Shown here: positions 8,828-16,412 of the stretch, one piece after another | How the letters are laid out: every line of letters starts with the position of its first letter | Numbering within the stretch: the stretch's first letter is position 1 | Assembly: GCA_013213785.1 (NCBI GenBank) | Contig: JABSPZ010000001.1 | Span: forward strand, 1 to 40,379 | Origin: Henriciella sp. | GTDB taxonomy: Bacteria; Pseudomonadota; Alphaproteobacteria; Caulobacterales; Hyphomonadaceae | Reading direction: 5' to 3' | Length of the DNA stretch: 40,379 nt | The notes under the pieces: generated by a model | Seen by the model: only the letters and a program-made list of their open reading frames with translations | Database searches by the model: none | What the model was told of the DNA's origin: nothing | Made by a program: the position numbers and the translations under genes

Positions 8828-8860
8828 AAAGTGTCTAACCCAACAGGTTAGACACTTTTG
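8828..8860. terminator. strong bidirectional terminator hairpin
   Basis: A perfect 13-base stem (8828-8840 with 8846-8858) encloses the loop CAACA. It is preceded by A residues and followed by a short T run, so it could act in both directions. It sits between the convergent EF-hand gene and lipoprotein gene. Confidence 0.85.
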
Positions 8861-8937
8861 TGTTCTGGACCTGTACTCAAGGGTTCCATTCTCAGTCCGA
8901 TTGGAGAGCAAAAGCAGCCATCATGAACGAGGTAATA

Positions 8938-9735
8938 TCAGTTGAAGGGCGCGCGACATTCCGGCGCATCCTTGAATCGCTGCCCGAACGAAGCAGTTCC
9001 AAGGGTCAGCCTGTCACCCTCCAACCGAATCGTGCCGCTTGATATACCCTGAGCAATGAAATTACCGGCTTCGACATCGAGATCGAGCTGACCTGTTTCG
9101 TCATTGTAGGTAAATTTGCCCCAGTAATCCTTGTAAACTTCGAACGGTTCCCAGGTCACCGAGAAGCTGCCGTCGGCATTGAACACCAATTCCTGGATGA
9201 CACTGCGTGAGTCGCAACCTTCATCATTTTGGCGCCAATACCCTGTCAGTGGCGCTTCGTCGCGACGAAAGACAGTAAAGCGACTTCTCACAGTCCGCCC
9301 CTTATATTGCCCTCGCACATCTACCGTAGTCCCGATCGGGACTGCGTCAGTGACTTCAATCTCATATTCACCATATGCATTAACGCTGATTTCGGCAGCC
9401 TCACTCGGAACCACTTCAAGACCTGTCAGACACGCCGAGGGCAGTGGGTCCATACTGCCGGGCATAGCAGATAGGTAGGGGATAACCGGCCAGGTTGTTC
9501 CGGGCATAAGGCTTTCAGGCTCCATCCAGAATAGTAGTGCCCCTGGCCCGGGATCGGGACAGTCTTGCGGTGCTGCCTGTACGTCTGCAGCGAGGGTCTT
9601 TTCCCCGATAAGGCCTTGTCCACAGCCCCCCAGCCCGAGAGCCATGACAACCGGGAATACAAACCTTCCCACTTCAGAGGTTACAGCAGACATCGCCGGA
9701 CTTTCACATTGACAGGTAAATGTGTTGGAATTCAT
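8938..9735 (-). CDS. putative lipoprotein of unknown function
   Basis: This is a 265-residue protein. The start at 9735 has GAGGA eight bases upstream, but gives a long, Cys-containing leader before the hydrophobic segment. An internal ATG at 9693 would give a shorter signal. Either way a lipobox LGGC (Cys38 in the long form) predicts a lipidated envelope protein. After a Pro-rich linker there are beta-rich segments. The C-terminal half (DEGCDSRSVIQELVFNADGS and following) resembles small lipocalin-like or META-like stability domains, with repeated strand patterns GSFSVTWEP and GTIRLEGDRLTL. That resemblance is weak and I assign no function. Confidence 0.7.
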   Translation of the reverse strand: MNSNTFTCQCESPAMSAVTSEVGRFVFPVVMALGLGGCGQGLIGEKTLAADVQAAPQDCPDPGPGALLFWMEPESLMPGTTWPVIPYLSAMPGSMDPLPSACLTGLEVVPSEAAEISVNAYGEYEIEVTDAVPIGTTVDVRGQYKGRTVRSRFTVFRRDEAPLTGYWRQNDEGCDSRSVIQELVFNADGSFSVTWEPFEVYKDYWGKFTYNDETGQLDLDVEAGNFIAQGISSGTIRLEGDRLTLGTASFGQRFKDAPECRAPFN

Positions 9736-9920
9736 TTCGAAATCCTCTTGCGATTCTAAATACGAGTTTCATGCCGTCGTCTAATAAGAAAATTACGCAT
9801 AACCGGTCTTTTTGGCTTGCCTGATCTGACTTGCCCAACCGTAATGTACAGTCTCCAGATCTCGATCAGATCCTTCACCTCCGGTTGAATCAGTCAAATG
9901 TTTCTTGCCACCGCGAACTT

Positions 9921-12137
9921 CTAATTGCATGTGGCTCCGTACCCGGGTTTTGTATCAGCGGCCATAGCCGCCCATTCGTCAGCCGAATACCCACAAGTGC
10001 TCTCTTTGTATTTTTCGATTTCAGTAGGCGCGGTCTGTCGGCCCGTTTCAGGTTGGACGTCCGCAATTATAGACTCGGCTGCAACTACATCATCGGTTCC
10101 GTATTCATAAGCCGTCAAACTTGTGGTGAGTACCAGTCTCGGAACGTCTGAGTTTAAACGTGCCCGAACTAAATTTTGCCTAGCAATCTCGCTGGCTCTT
10201 TCTGCCGCTCTGGCCCGCCGGGCATCGGGCGAATTGTAAACTTGGCGATTGATATCATTGGCTGCAGCGCTTAGGCCACCAAGAATTCCGTCGATAACAG
10301 ACTGGCGACTCATGGCTTCATCAAAGGATTTTCTAGCTTCGTACTGCGCTTTCGCTTCGGCAACTTGCGCGCGATACTCCGCGACATCTTCGGCTAGGCT
10401 CTGAGCATTCGCTATGCTTCTGTCGGCTTCATCTTGATCGTACCGCCCTGCACTTTCCATCGCCGTAAGGACCATCATTGCGCGTTTTTTTTGACGTGGA
10501 TTCGTCAGGTCGCCAGCGAGCGAGGTATATATATTGGGTGCGAACACTGTCTTATTATACCAGATCTGCATATTTTGATCTAAAGCACGTTCCACGTATG
10601 AGCATGTCTGCATCAAACTTGAAAAATACTCTGATCCCGGATCTGGCTTCGTATTTGCACCTTCTAGGAGGCTCCAACGCCCACGTAAAAGGAATTCAAA
10701 TTTGAGCAACGCCTGCTCGAGTTGAACGGAATCTGCCGGCGCATCCATAATGGACTGATACACATGCATTATGAGCGGGCATCGGTGTGGCGTGCTACCG
10801 AATTTATCAAAGCTTTCTTGTCCTAGCTGTGGGGTCAGAAGTCGAATGCCATCATCAACAAGTTTCAAATGAGAACCATCCTTTGCCTGCTCCCGCCAAA
10901 TTTGGACCTGACGTAGTGCTTGGTTAAAGGTTCCGAAACTTCCATAGGCAGCATGAAGAGCGATATAGCGGTCCGACGCGACCAATTCATCTCGGATTGT
11001 TGAGTTAATTATTCCAACAAGTTCTTCGTGCTGCGCAGGCGTCATTATATTCTGAACATCCGAACTTAGCGCGCGTTGCAAAGTCGTAATCCCAGCCGGC
11101 ATGTAGCCTGTCATGTTGACCTGATTTATGTTGGCCCGCACGCCGGAGAGATCACCAAACATAATTGCCTTGTGTATCTCTGGCTCATTCCGATGCGGGC
11201 GTATGCTTTCCTTAATCGTTCGCTTAACAATGTCGGCGCGATTTCGAGACGCTACGAATTGGAACGCTTCAGACATATTGTCTTTCGATCTGTCGTACTC
11301 CTTTTGCAAAAACACTCCGTGTTTTTTGAGAATCTCTAGCGCAGCCGCGCTGCTGTCATAGGATCCATAAACGCTCCCGAAATAAGCAAAGACATCATGG
11401 ATGGATGATAGATTTTCCGCTATATAAAAGCTCGTGCAAACGTTGTCTGTGAAAGAAAATTTTGGCTCGGGTGAGTTGTCAATATAGTTCTGCCCGTACT
11501 TGAGGGCTTCTAGTAATTCACTGTGTGAGGATCCCTTTGATGGCGTAGAATTAGATATGAGACGACTGAGCGTATAATCTAAGTTTTGCTGGCTTTCGCT
11601 AAAAGCAGTCGTACCCGACCGAGATTGCAGCAAAGCGATCAAACTATATCCCAAGCCGTTACAATAAAGATCTAACGTTGTCTCATGAACGCGCGGGGAG
11701 AGGTACTCGCTTTCCGTAATATCCATTGCAAAACGCATGTTCGTTGTTGCGTCAAATTCGCTAAGCGTTCCTGTTCTTTCTAAGTCGCTGTCTATGAAGG
11801 AACGAAAGACCTCGGGCGGTGCATAAACCAGCAAGTGAGCATTCGTTCCTACCCCTTTTTTAAAGTCAGGATGAGATTTAAGCTCATTGTACATTGTTGC
11901 GCGCACGGACGCGGAAACCCGATTCTGAACATCTGCAGTGAATATTCGAGTCACGGGATCCATTGCTGCTGGGGAGTATGCCAATATACTCGCTTCGTTT
12001 AAATTACGCCGGAAATCTTCCAAGTCTCCGTTTACTATAGCCTTGTGTAATTGGGGCTCCTGCGCATGAGCTAACGCTATACTAGTCGACAAGCATCCAG
12101 CAAAAAAAACGAAAAATAAGGAACGAAGGAGAGTCAT
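9921..12137 (-). CDS. large secreted protein with internal duplication and degenerate ankyrin-like repeats
   Basis: I do not recognise this family. The ATG at 12137 gives a good signal peptide (residues 1 to about 25, AHA-Q); a TTG at 12194 would only add an unlikely N-terminus. The mature protein contains two related segments. Residues about 27-75 start EPQLHKAIVNGDLEDF and residues about 318-366 start EPEIHKAIMFGDLSGV; both later share YxPA and SDVQN/ADVQN. The HKAI-x-x-GDL pattern, and an ALEILKKHGVFLQ region before the second copy, look like worn ankyrin repeats. The C-terminal third has a charged, Ala-rich coiled-coil-like stretch (SLAEDVAEYRAQVAEAKAQY) and ends in a Cys-containing tail. 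Base use is visibly AT-richer than the neighbours, and a broken IS6 element lies just upstream, so transfer is plausible. Confidence 0.75.
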   Translation of the reverse strand: MTLLRSLFFVFFAGCLSTSIALAHAQEPQLHKAIVNGDLEDFRRNLNEASILAYSPAAMDPVTRIFTADVQNRVSASVRATMYNELKSHPDFKKGVGTNAHLLVYAPPEVFRSFIDSDLERTGTLSEFDATTNMRFAMDITESEYLSPRVHETTLDLYCNGLGYSLIALLQSRSGTTAFSESQQNLDYTLSRLISNSTPSKGSSHSELLEALKYGQNYIDNSPEPKFSFTDNVCTSFYIAENLSSIHDVFAYFGSVYGSYDSSAAALEILKKHGVFLQKEYDRSKDNMSEAFQFVASRNRADIVKRTIKESIRPHRNEPEIHKAIMFGDLSGVRANINQVNMTGYMPAGITTLQRALSSDVQNIMTPAQHEELVGIINSTIRDELVASDRYIALHAAYGSFGTFNQALRQVQIWREQAKDGSHLKLVDDGIRLLTPQLGQESFDKFGSTPHRCPLIMHVYQSIMDAPADSVQLEQALLKFEFLLRGRWSLLEGANTKPDPGSEYFSSLMQTCSYVERALDQNMQIWYNKTVFAPNIYTSLAGDLTNPRQKKRAMMVLTAMESAGRYDQDEADRSIANAQSLAEDVAEYRAQVAEAKAQYEARKSFDEAMSRQSVIDGILGGLSAAANDINRQVYNSPDARRARAAERASEIARQNLVRARLNSDVPRLVLTTSLTAYEYGTDDVVAAESIIADVQPETGRQTAPTEIEKYKESTCGYSADEWAAMAADTKPGYGATCN

Positions 12138-12281
12138 TGAAAAAAGGAACTCCAAAATTGAGCCAAAACCCACACGCCGTGAAAATTTTGCCAACGCGTA
12201 TCGGGTGTCAAGCTGCCAGAACAGAATTTGTTAGCGCAAACCGCGCTGCCCGGTCGCTTTGAATAAATTTAGTCGAATTGG

Positions 12282-12972
12282 ATGAACCAGAATCCGTTTC
12301 GATATTTCAAGACGTCACCCGTAATCATCCAACTCGCAGTGATGATGTACATCCGGTTTCCACTTTCATTTCGCAACGTCGAAGACCTACTCCACGAACG
12401 GGGCGTAGATGTTTGCCATGAGAGCGTGAGGCTTTGGCCCAATCTTCGCCGGGAAGATCAGAACGAAGCGCGCATCCTACATGCGCCAGCACACACAGTG
12501 GCAATGGCACTTGGATGAGGTCTTCGTGAAGATTAATGGCGTGCAGCATTATCTCTGGCGCGCTGTCGATTACGAGGGCGAGGTGCTGGAAAGATACGTC
12601 ACCAAAACCCGCGACAGGCAGGCCGCACTTACGTTTTTGAAGAAAGCGATGAAACGATCCGGCGCTCCGAGAATGTCGATCACTGACCGGCTTCGTTCTT
12701 ATGGCGCCGCCATGACAGAGATCGGAAACCAAGACCGCCAGGAGGTCGGTCGCTACTTGAACAACAGAGCAGAAAGCTCGCACTTACCCTTCCGACGACG
12801 AGAGCGAGCGATGAGTAGATTCAGGCGAATGTCGAACTTGCAGAAATTCGTCTCAACCCACGCTTCGCTCCAAAATCACTTCAACTTAGATCGCCACATC
12901 AACCACCGCTCAACATTCAAATCGATGAGAAATGCCGCCCTGTCCGAATGGCGCCAGCTTCTGGCTGGATGA
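12282..12972 (+). pseudogene. IS6-family (IS26/IS6100-like) transposase, frameshifted
   Basis: The first frame (12282 onward) encodes FRYFKTSPVIIQLAVMMYIR and NVEDLLHERGVDVCHESVRLW, the N-terminus of IS6 transposases. The remainder continues in another frame from about 12433 (FGPIFAGKIRTKRASYMRQH, then WHLDEVFVKINGVQHYLWRA and LNNRAESSHLPFRRRERAM). All three DDE residues survive in the second part (LDEVF, ITDRLRSYG, NRAESS). The WWNR tetrapeptide expected at the joint is missing. The DNA CTTTGGCCC is what a 14-base deletion between two TTTGG copies would leave. I found no convincing terminal inverted repeats, so the element is probably a fixed remnant. Confidence 0.9.
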
Positions 12973-12998
12973 GAGCCGATACCCCAAATTTACAAACT

Positions 12999-13040
12999 TG
13001 TAACTACAACTGTAACGAGCTGTGTGTTTACGCTTGTAAC
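12999..13040 (+). promoter_or_regulatory. phased TGTAAC direct repeats upstream of an EF-hand gene
   Basis: TGTAAC occurs at 12999-13004, 13011-13016 and 13035-13040. Start-to-start distances are 12 and 24 bases, so all copies lie on nearly the same face of the helix. They precede the EF-hand gene at 13096 by 55-97 bases. This looks like a binding site for a tandem-dimer regulator, but the regulator is unknown. Confidence 0.4.
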
Positions 13041-13095
13041 ACATCCACGGTTGTTCCGAGGATGACCACTCTTTAAGTTCCAGGGAGGGACTATT

Positions 13096-13398
13096 ATGAA
13101 ACTCAAACGAGCAACAACAGTTGTGGGCCTTTTCGCAGCAAGTGCGTTTGCTGTCGCTCACGCTGGTTCAGCTGCGGACTATTTCAAGAAAATCGACGCG
13201 GATGCCAGCGGCATGATCACTCAAGCCGAGTACGTCGCTTACAAAACGGCGGGCGGCAAATATTCTGCGGACAAAGCGGGTGAAAAATTCGCAAAGCTCG
13301 CAGGTGATGACGGTGAGCTCTCCCTCGCCGAATTCGAAGGGGCGATGAAAAAAGCCAAGTCAAAAGACGGCAAAAAAAAGCAAGAACGCTCTCGCTAA
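13096..13398 (+). CDS. small secreted EF-hand protein
   Basis: This is a 100-residue protein with a signal peptide (residues 1 to about 23, AHA-G). One good EF-hand loop, DADASGMITQAE, follows at about residues 34-45. A second, degenerate loop (AGDDGELSLAEF) lies further on, and the C-terminus is Lys/Arg-rich. A GGGAGGG ribosome binding site lies seven to eight bases before the ATG. The gene stands alone: IS6 debris upstream, a strong terminator downstream. It is related in plan to the protein at 8437. Role unknown. Confidence 0.83.
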   Translation: MKLKRATTVVGLFAASAFAVAHAGSAADYFKKIDADASGMITQAEYVAYKTAGGKYSADKAGEKFAKLAGDDGELSLAEFEGAMKKAKSKDGKKKQERSR

Positions 13399-13421
13399 GC
13401 GCAACTTGTAAATTCGTTCCT

Positions 13422-13456
13422 AGAAGCGCCCATTCGACCCGGTGGGCGCTTCTTTT
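13422..13456 (+). terminator. rho-independent terminator after the EF-hand gene
   Basis: The arms AGAAGCGCCCA (13422-13432) and TGGGCGCTTCT (13443-13453) form an 11-base perfect stem. The loop is TTCGACCCGG and a TTTT run follows. Confidence 0.88.
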
Positions 13457-13497
13457 ATGCGCTTGTTTCTGACCGTAAGTCGTCATAATCAAGAGAC

Positions 13498-14541
13498 ATG
13501 GGGACAACGTTCAATCGCTTCGACCTGGTTCGTTTAATGTTGGCGAGCTGGGTATTTGTCTATCACGCAATCGTTTTGTCCTCTGCGCAACCTGGCGGGG
13601 CGATCGAGGGCTGGCTGGCCATCATGGCTGAACTATCAATCCAAGGCTTCTTCATCGTCTCAGGGGCGCTTGTTTTTGGCTCTTATGAACGATCCCAAGG
13701 TCTGGTCGATTATGCTGAGAAGCGTGTTCGGAGGCTCTATCCCGCCTATGCTGTCGTGATCCTCGTGCCCGCAGCGATTGCGGCCGTTTACGCGCTGCAG
13801 TCCGACCAAAGCGTCATGGATGTGCTGAGATATGTGGGCGCCAATCTAATTTTCTTGAACTTTCTCGAGCCGAACCTTCCGGGAGTTTTCGAAGGGCAAC
13901 GCTTTACCGAGGTCAATGGAGCGCTTTGGACTCTGAAGATTGAGGTGATGTTCTATCTGGTCTTGCCTCTTATCGCCTGGTTGTTGGCGCGGCTCGGAAA
14001 ATACTGGTGGGCAGGGATCGGTGCTTTGACCCTTATGTCATTTCTATGGGTTGAGTTGATGATGTCGTCCGAGAGCGCACTCGCCCCAGTTCTCGGGCGG
14101 CAACTGCCTGGGCAGATGATGTACTTTGCAGCCGGCATCGCACTTTGGAAAATCTGGCCAATCGCAAGAGCGCAAGCCACTTGGTTTGGGGTTACTGGCG
14201 GCGTCGCACTAGCGCTCTCTCTATTGATACCAGGATTAGAGACGCTCCGGGTTTTAGGCTTGGCAGGCTTGATCGCGGGTCTCGCGTTTGGGCCAGGCCC
14301 AGCTATGAACGTCGCCTCATATGGTGATGTGAGTTACGGGATCTACATCGTCCACTTCCCAATCGTTCAGATGCTTGTGTCTGTCGGCGCGTTCACTGTG
14401 CTCGGGATTGCTGGCGGTCTTTTCCTCTCGGCCATCCTGGTGGTTCTAACGAGTTATGCCTTATGGTGGTGGGTTGAAAAACCAGCGCTACGCCGCGATA
14501 GCCACTATAAGATCATCTCGACAAGAAAGGCCCTGTCATGA
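13498..14541 (+). CDS. acyltransferase family 3 (OafA/YrhL-like) membrane protein
   Basis: This 347-residue polytopic inner-membrane protein has about ten hydrophobic segments. It starts with the family pattern RFDLVRLMLASWVFVYHAIV; the His in this first helix is the conserved catalytic residue of the family. Members O-acetylate or acylate surface sugars, exopolysaccharide or peptidoglycan; the substrate cannot be told here. The ribosome binding site is weak. The stop codon overlaps the ATG of the enoyl-CoA hydratase gene (ATGA, 14538-14541), so the two are likely translationally coupled although they seem unrelated in function. Confidence 0.88.
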   Translation: MGTTFNRFDLVRLMLASWVFVYHAIVLSSAQPGGAIEGWLAIMAELSIQGFFIVSGALVFGSYERSQGLVDYAEKRVRRLYPAYAVVILVPAAIAAVYALQSDQSVMDVLRYVGANLIFLNFLEPNLPGVFEGQRFTEVNGALWTLKIEVMFYLVLPLIAWLLARLGKYWWAGIGALTLMSFLWVELMMSSESALAPVLGRQLPGQMMYFAAGIALWKIWPIARAQATWFGVTGGVALALSLLIPGLETLRVLGLAGLIAGLAFGPGPAMNVASYGDVSYGIYIVHFPIVQMLVSVGAFTVLGIAGGLFLSAILVVLTSYALWWWVEKPALRRDSHYKIISTRKALS

Positions 14542-15332
14542 GCGAGTATGAAACCATCACGCTAGATGCCACACGCGCCGGGATCGCGATTCTAACGCTG
14601 AACCGTCCGGACAAGCACAATGCGTTTAACAGCCAAGTGATTGCTGAGCTCACGGACACGCTCGAAACCCTAGAAGAGCAAAATACTCTGCGGATGGTCA
14701 TTCTGCGCGGCGCCGGCAAAAGCTTTTCGGCGGGCGCGGACTTAGAATGGATGAAAGCTGCTCAGAATTGGACCCGCGAAGAGAATGAGCAAGACGCGGT
14801 TGCGCTGGCGGAAATGCTACGCAAGCTTGCTGAGCTCCCGCAAATGACATTGGCGCTTGTTCAAGGCGCGGCGATGGGCGGCGGCGCAGGCCTGGTCGCG
14901 GCTTGTGATATCGCTGTGGCCGTCCGCAGTGCGAAGTTCAAGTTTTCAGAAGTGCGTCTCGGGCTAACACCCGCAACCATTTCACCGTTCGTGATTAGCG
15001 CTATAGGCCCGCGCTGGGCGAAAGCCTTATTTGTCACCGCCGAAGGGTTTGATGCGGATTACGCGGAAAAGATCGGCCTCGTTCAGTATGTCGTCGACGA
15101 TCTCGAAGGCCTCGCCGGCATGGAAGAGCATATTGCGGGGCTTGCTATGGGGGCTGCACCCGGCGCTATCCGAGACGCGAAAAACCTGGTGCTAGATTTT
15201 ACCGGCGAACCCTTCAGCGCAGCGCTTAGCAAAGAGACAGCTAAACGCATTGCCGCGCGGCGTGTCAGTGACGAGGGGAAAGAAGGGCTGGCAGCGTTTC
15301 TGGAGAAACGAAAGCCTGATTGGGCGAGCTAG
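14538..15332 (+). CDS. liuC: methylglutaconyl-CoA hydratase (enoyl-CoA hydratase family)
   Basis: This crotonase-fold enzyme of 264 residues most likely hydrates 3-methylglutaconyl-CoA to HMG-CoA in leucine degradation. The oxyanion-hole motifs FSAGADLEWMK and GAAMGGGAGLVAACDIAVA are present, followed by FSEVRLGLTPATISPFV with the catalytic-region Glu. The GADLEWMK sequence is typical of the methylglutaconyl-CoA hydratase (AUH/LiuC) group, and other liu genes flank it. A general enoyl-CoA hydratase remains possible. It overlaps the preceding acyltransferase by four bases and is followed 1.1 kb later by liuD. Confidence 0.88.
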   Translation: MSEYETITLDATRAGIAILTLNRPDKHNAFNSQVIAELTDTLETLEEQNTLRMVILRGAGKSFSAGADLEWMKAAQNWTREENEQDAVALAEMLRKLAELPQMTLALVQGAAMGGGAGLVAACDIAVAVRSAKFKFSEVRLGLTPATISPFVISAIGPRWAKALFVTAEGFDADYAEKIGLVQYVVDDLEGLAGMEEHIAGLAMGAAPGAIRDAKNLVLDFTGEPFSAALSKETAKRIAARRVSDEGKEGLAAFLEKRKPDWAS

Positions 15333-15452
15333 TCTTATATTGCCTGTCAGATTTGCCAGTTTTAAGCCATGCTAAGGTTGGCGACAGTTCATTCACAAGA
15401 GACCAACATAAAGTCTCGCATCGTGAGGGGTGTTGATGTTTAGGAGGCTGCA

Positions 15453-15944
15453 TTGCCCCAATACCCTTCATTCCGCGCTTTATCTATTGCCGCCCTCGCG
15501 ATCGGAGCCAGCTTCTGCGCGCAAGCTCAAGATTCAGTTGAAACTGAGGAAATGCCGGTTACAGCAGACGACACGGCGGTGACGGGCGGTAAGACCTGTT
15601 ATGTCAGCAAGATCAAATTTGAGAATGAGGGCGCTTACCAAGTCTTTCATTTCCAAGTCGGCGGCGAAAACATTCCTGGCCGTCTGTTGAGCGGTCAATC
15701 GCGGACCTGGAAGCTGGGTAAGACCAATCCTGAATCTGGCGATACGTTTTTTCTGCGGTACGAAGTCGATCAAGGTGATCAGTTTAAAAGCAAGAACTGC
15801 GATAAGAACGGTACAGTTTTGAAATACCATCCTGATGGGAACGCTTGGGCTCATTGGTCTAAAGGCACGACAAAGTACAACAAACGCTGCCGCTTTAGTT
15901 CCAGCAAAAACGCATCACGTCAGTCGATTGATTATCAGACTTAA
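15453..15944 (+). CDS. small secreted protein of unknown function
   Basis: This is a 163-residue protein with a signal peptide (residues 1 to about 25, AQA-Q). I use the TTG at 15453 because AGGAGG lies five bases upstream and no in-frame ATG precedes the signal sequence. The mature part has an acidic start, then Cys-containing beta-rich sequence (GGKTCYVSKIKFENEG, KSKNCDKNGT, NKRCRF) with three cysteines. It has Gly/Asp-rich turns and a basic C-terminus. I do not recognise the family; the segment on polar strands and sparse disulphide candidates only suggest an extracytoplasmic beta domain. Confidence 0.75.
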   Translation: MPQYPSFRALSIAALAIGASFCAQAQDSVETEEMPVTADDTAVTGGKTCYVSKIKFENEGAYQVFHFQVGGENIPGRLLSGQSRTWKLGKTNPESGDTFFLRYEVDQGDQFKSKNCDKNGTVLKYHPDGNAWAHWSKGTTKYNKRCRFSSSKNASRQSIDYQT

Positions 15945-15963
15945 GAGAGACGTTACGCTTGGC

Positions 15964-16305
15964 TTATCCGCCGCCGCCCAATGCGCCGACGGGTATGCCA
16001 AGCCCTTTTAGGAAGTTTAAGGCGGCGTCTACGGGATTGATGCCCGTCATACCTTCAATCTGGTTCTGAAAGACGAAGATAACCACGCCAAGCATGACGG
16101 CGTAGATTAGAAACTGCATCAGCGATTTTAGCAAAAATGCTCCAGCGCTGCCGGCAACTAAGCCAACCCCACCAAGAATGAGTGCGCCAGCTACGGGCGT
16201 GAGATCGCTCACATTCGCGGCTTGTGAGTATCCGATGTATCCGCCTACACCTGCGCCAACTATTCCGGCCAGGCTGCTGAGCCGAACGCCTGATGCATAT
16301 GCCAT
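15964..16305 (-). CDS. small membrane protein, Gly-rich, unknown function
   Basis: This 113-residue protein has three predicted membrane stretches: residues about 10-27 (Gly/Ala-rich), 38-62 (Gly/Ala-rich) and 64-82 (FLIYAVMLGVVIFVFQ). The tail is short and ends GALGGGG. The first two segments carry G-x-G-x-G packing patterns, resembling glycine-zipper proteins. AAGGGG lies upstream of the ATG. It is divergent from liuD, with 107 bases between them. Function unknown. Confidence 0.75.
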   Translation of the reverse strand: MAYASGVRLSSLAGIVGAGVGGYIGYSQAANVSDLTPVAGALILGGVGLVAGSAGAFLLKSLMQFLIYAVMLGVVIFVFQNQIEGMTGINPVDAALNFLKGLGIPVGALGGGG

Positions 16306-16412
16306 TTGATTTCCCCTTACGCTTGTCGCTGCATTAGCTTAGGCGGTAAGAAGAGGTCTGGGCAAGGCAAAATGACCGGACGAGTTAGAACAGAGATTGA
16401 GGGCGGGCGAAA

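Noticed and set aside
8860-9042. 60-residue frame after the terminator
   Set aside because: No ribosome binding site, it overlaps the lipoprotein gene end on the other strand, and the sequence is not protein-like.
12195-13095. Terminal inverted repeats of the IS6 element
   Set aside because: No matching ends of the usual GG-start type were found on either side by eye.
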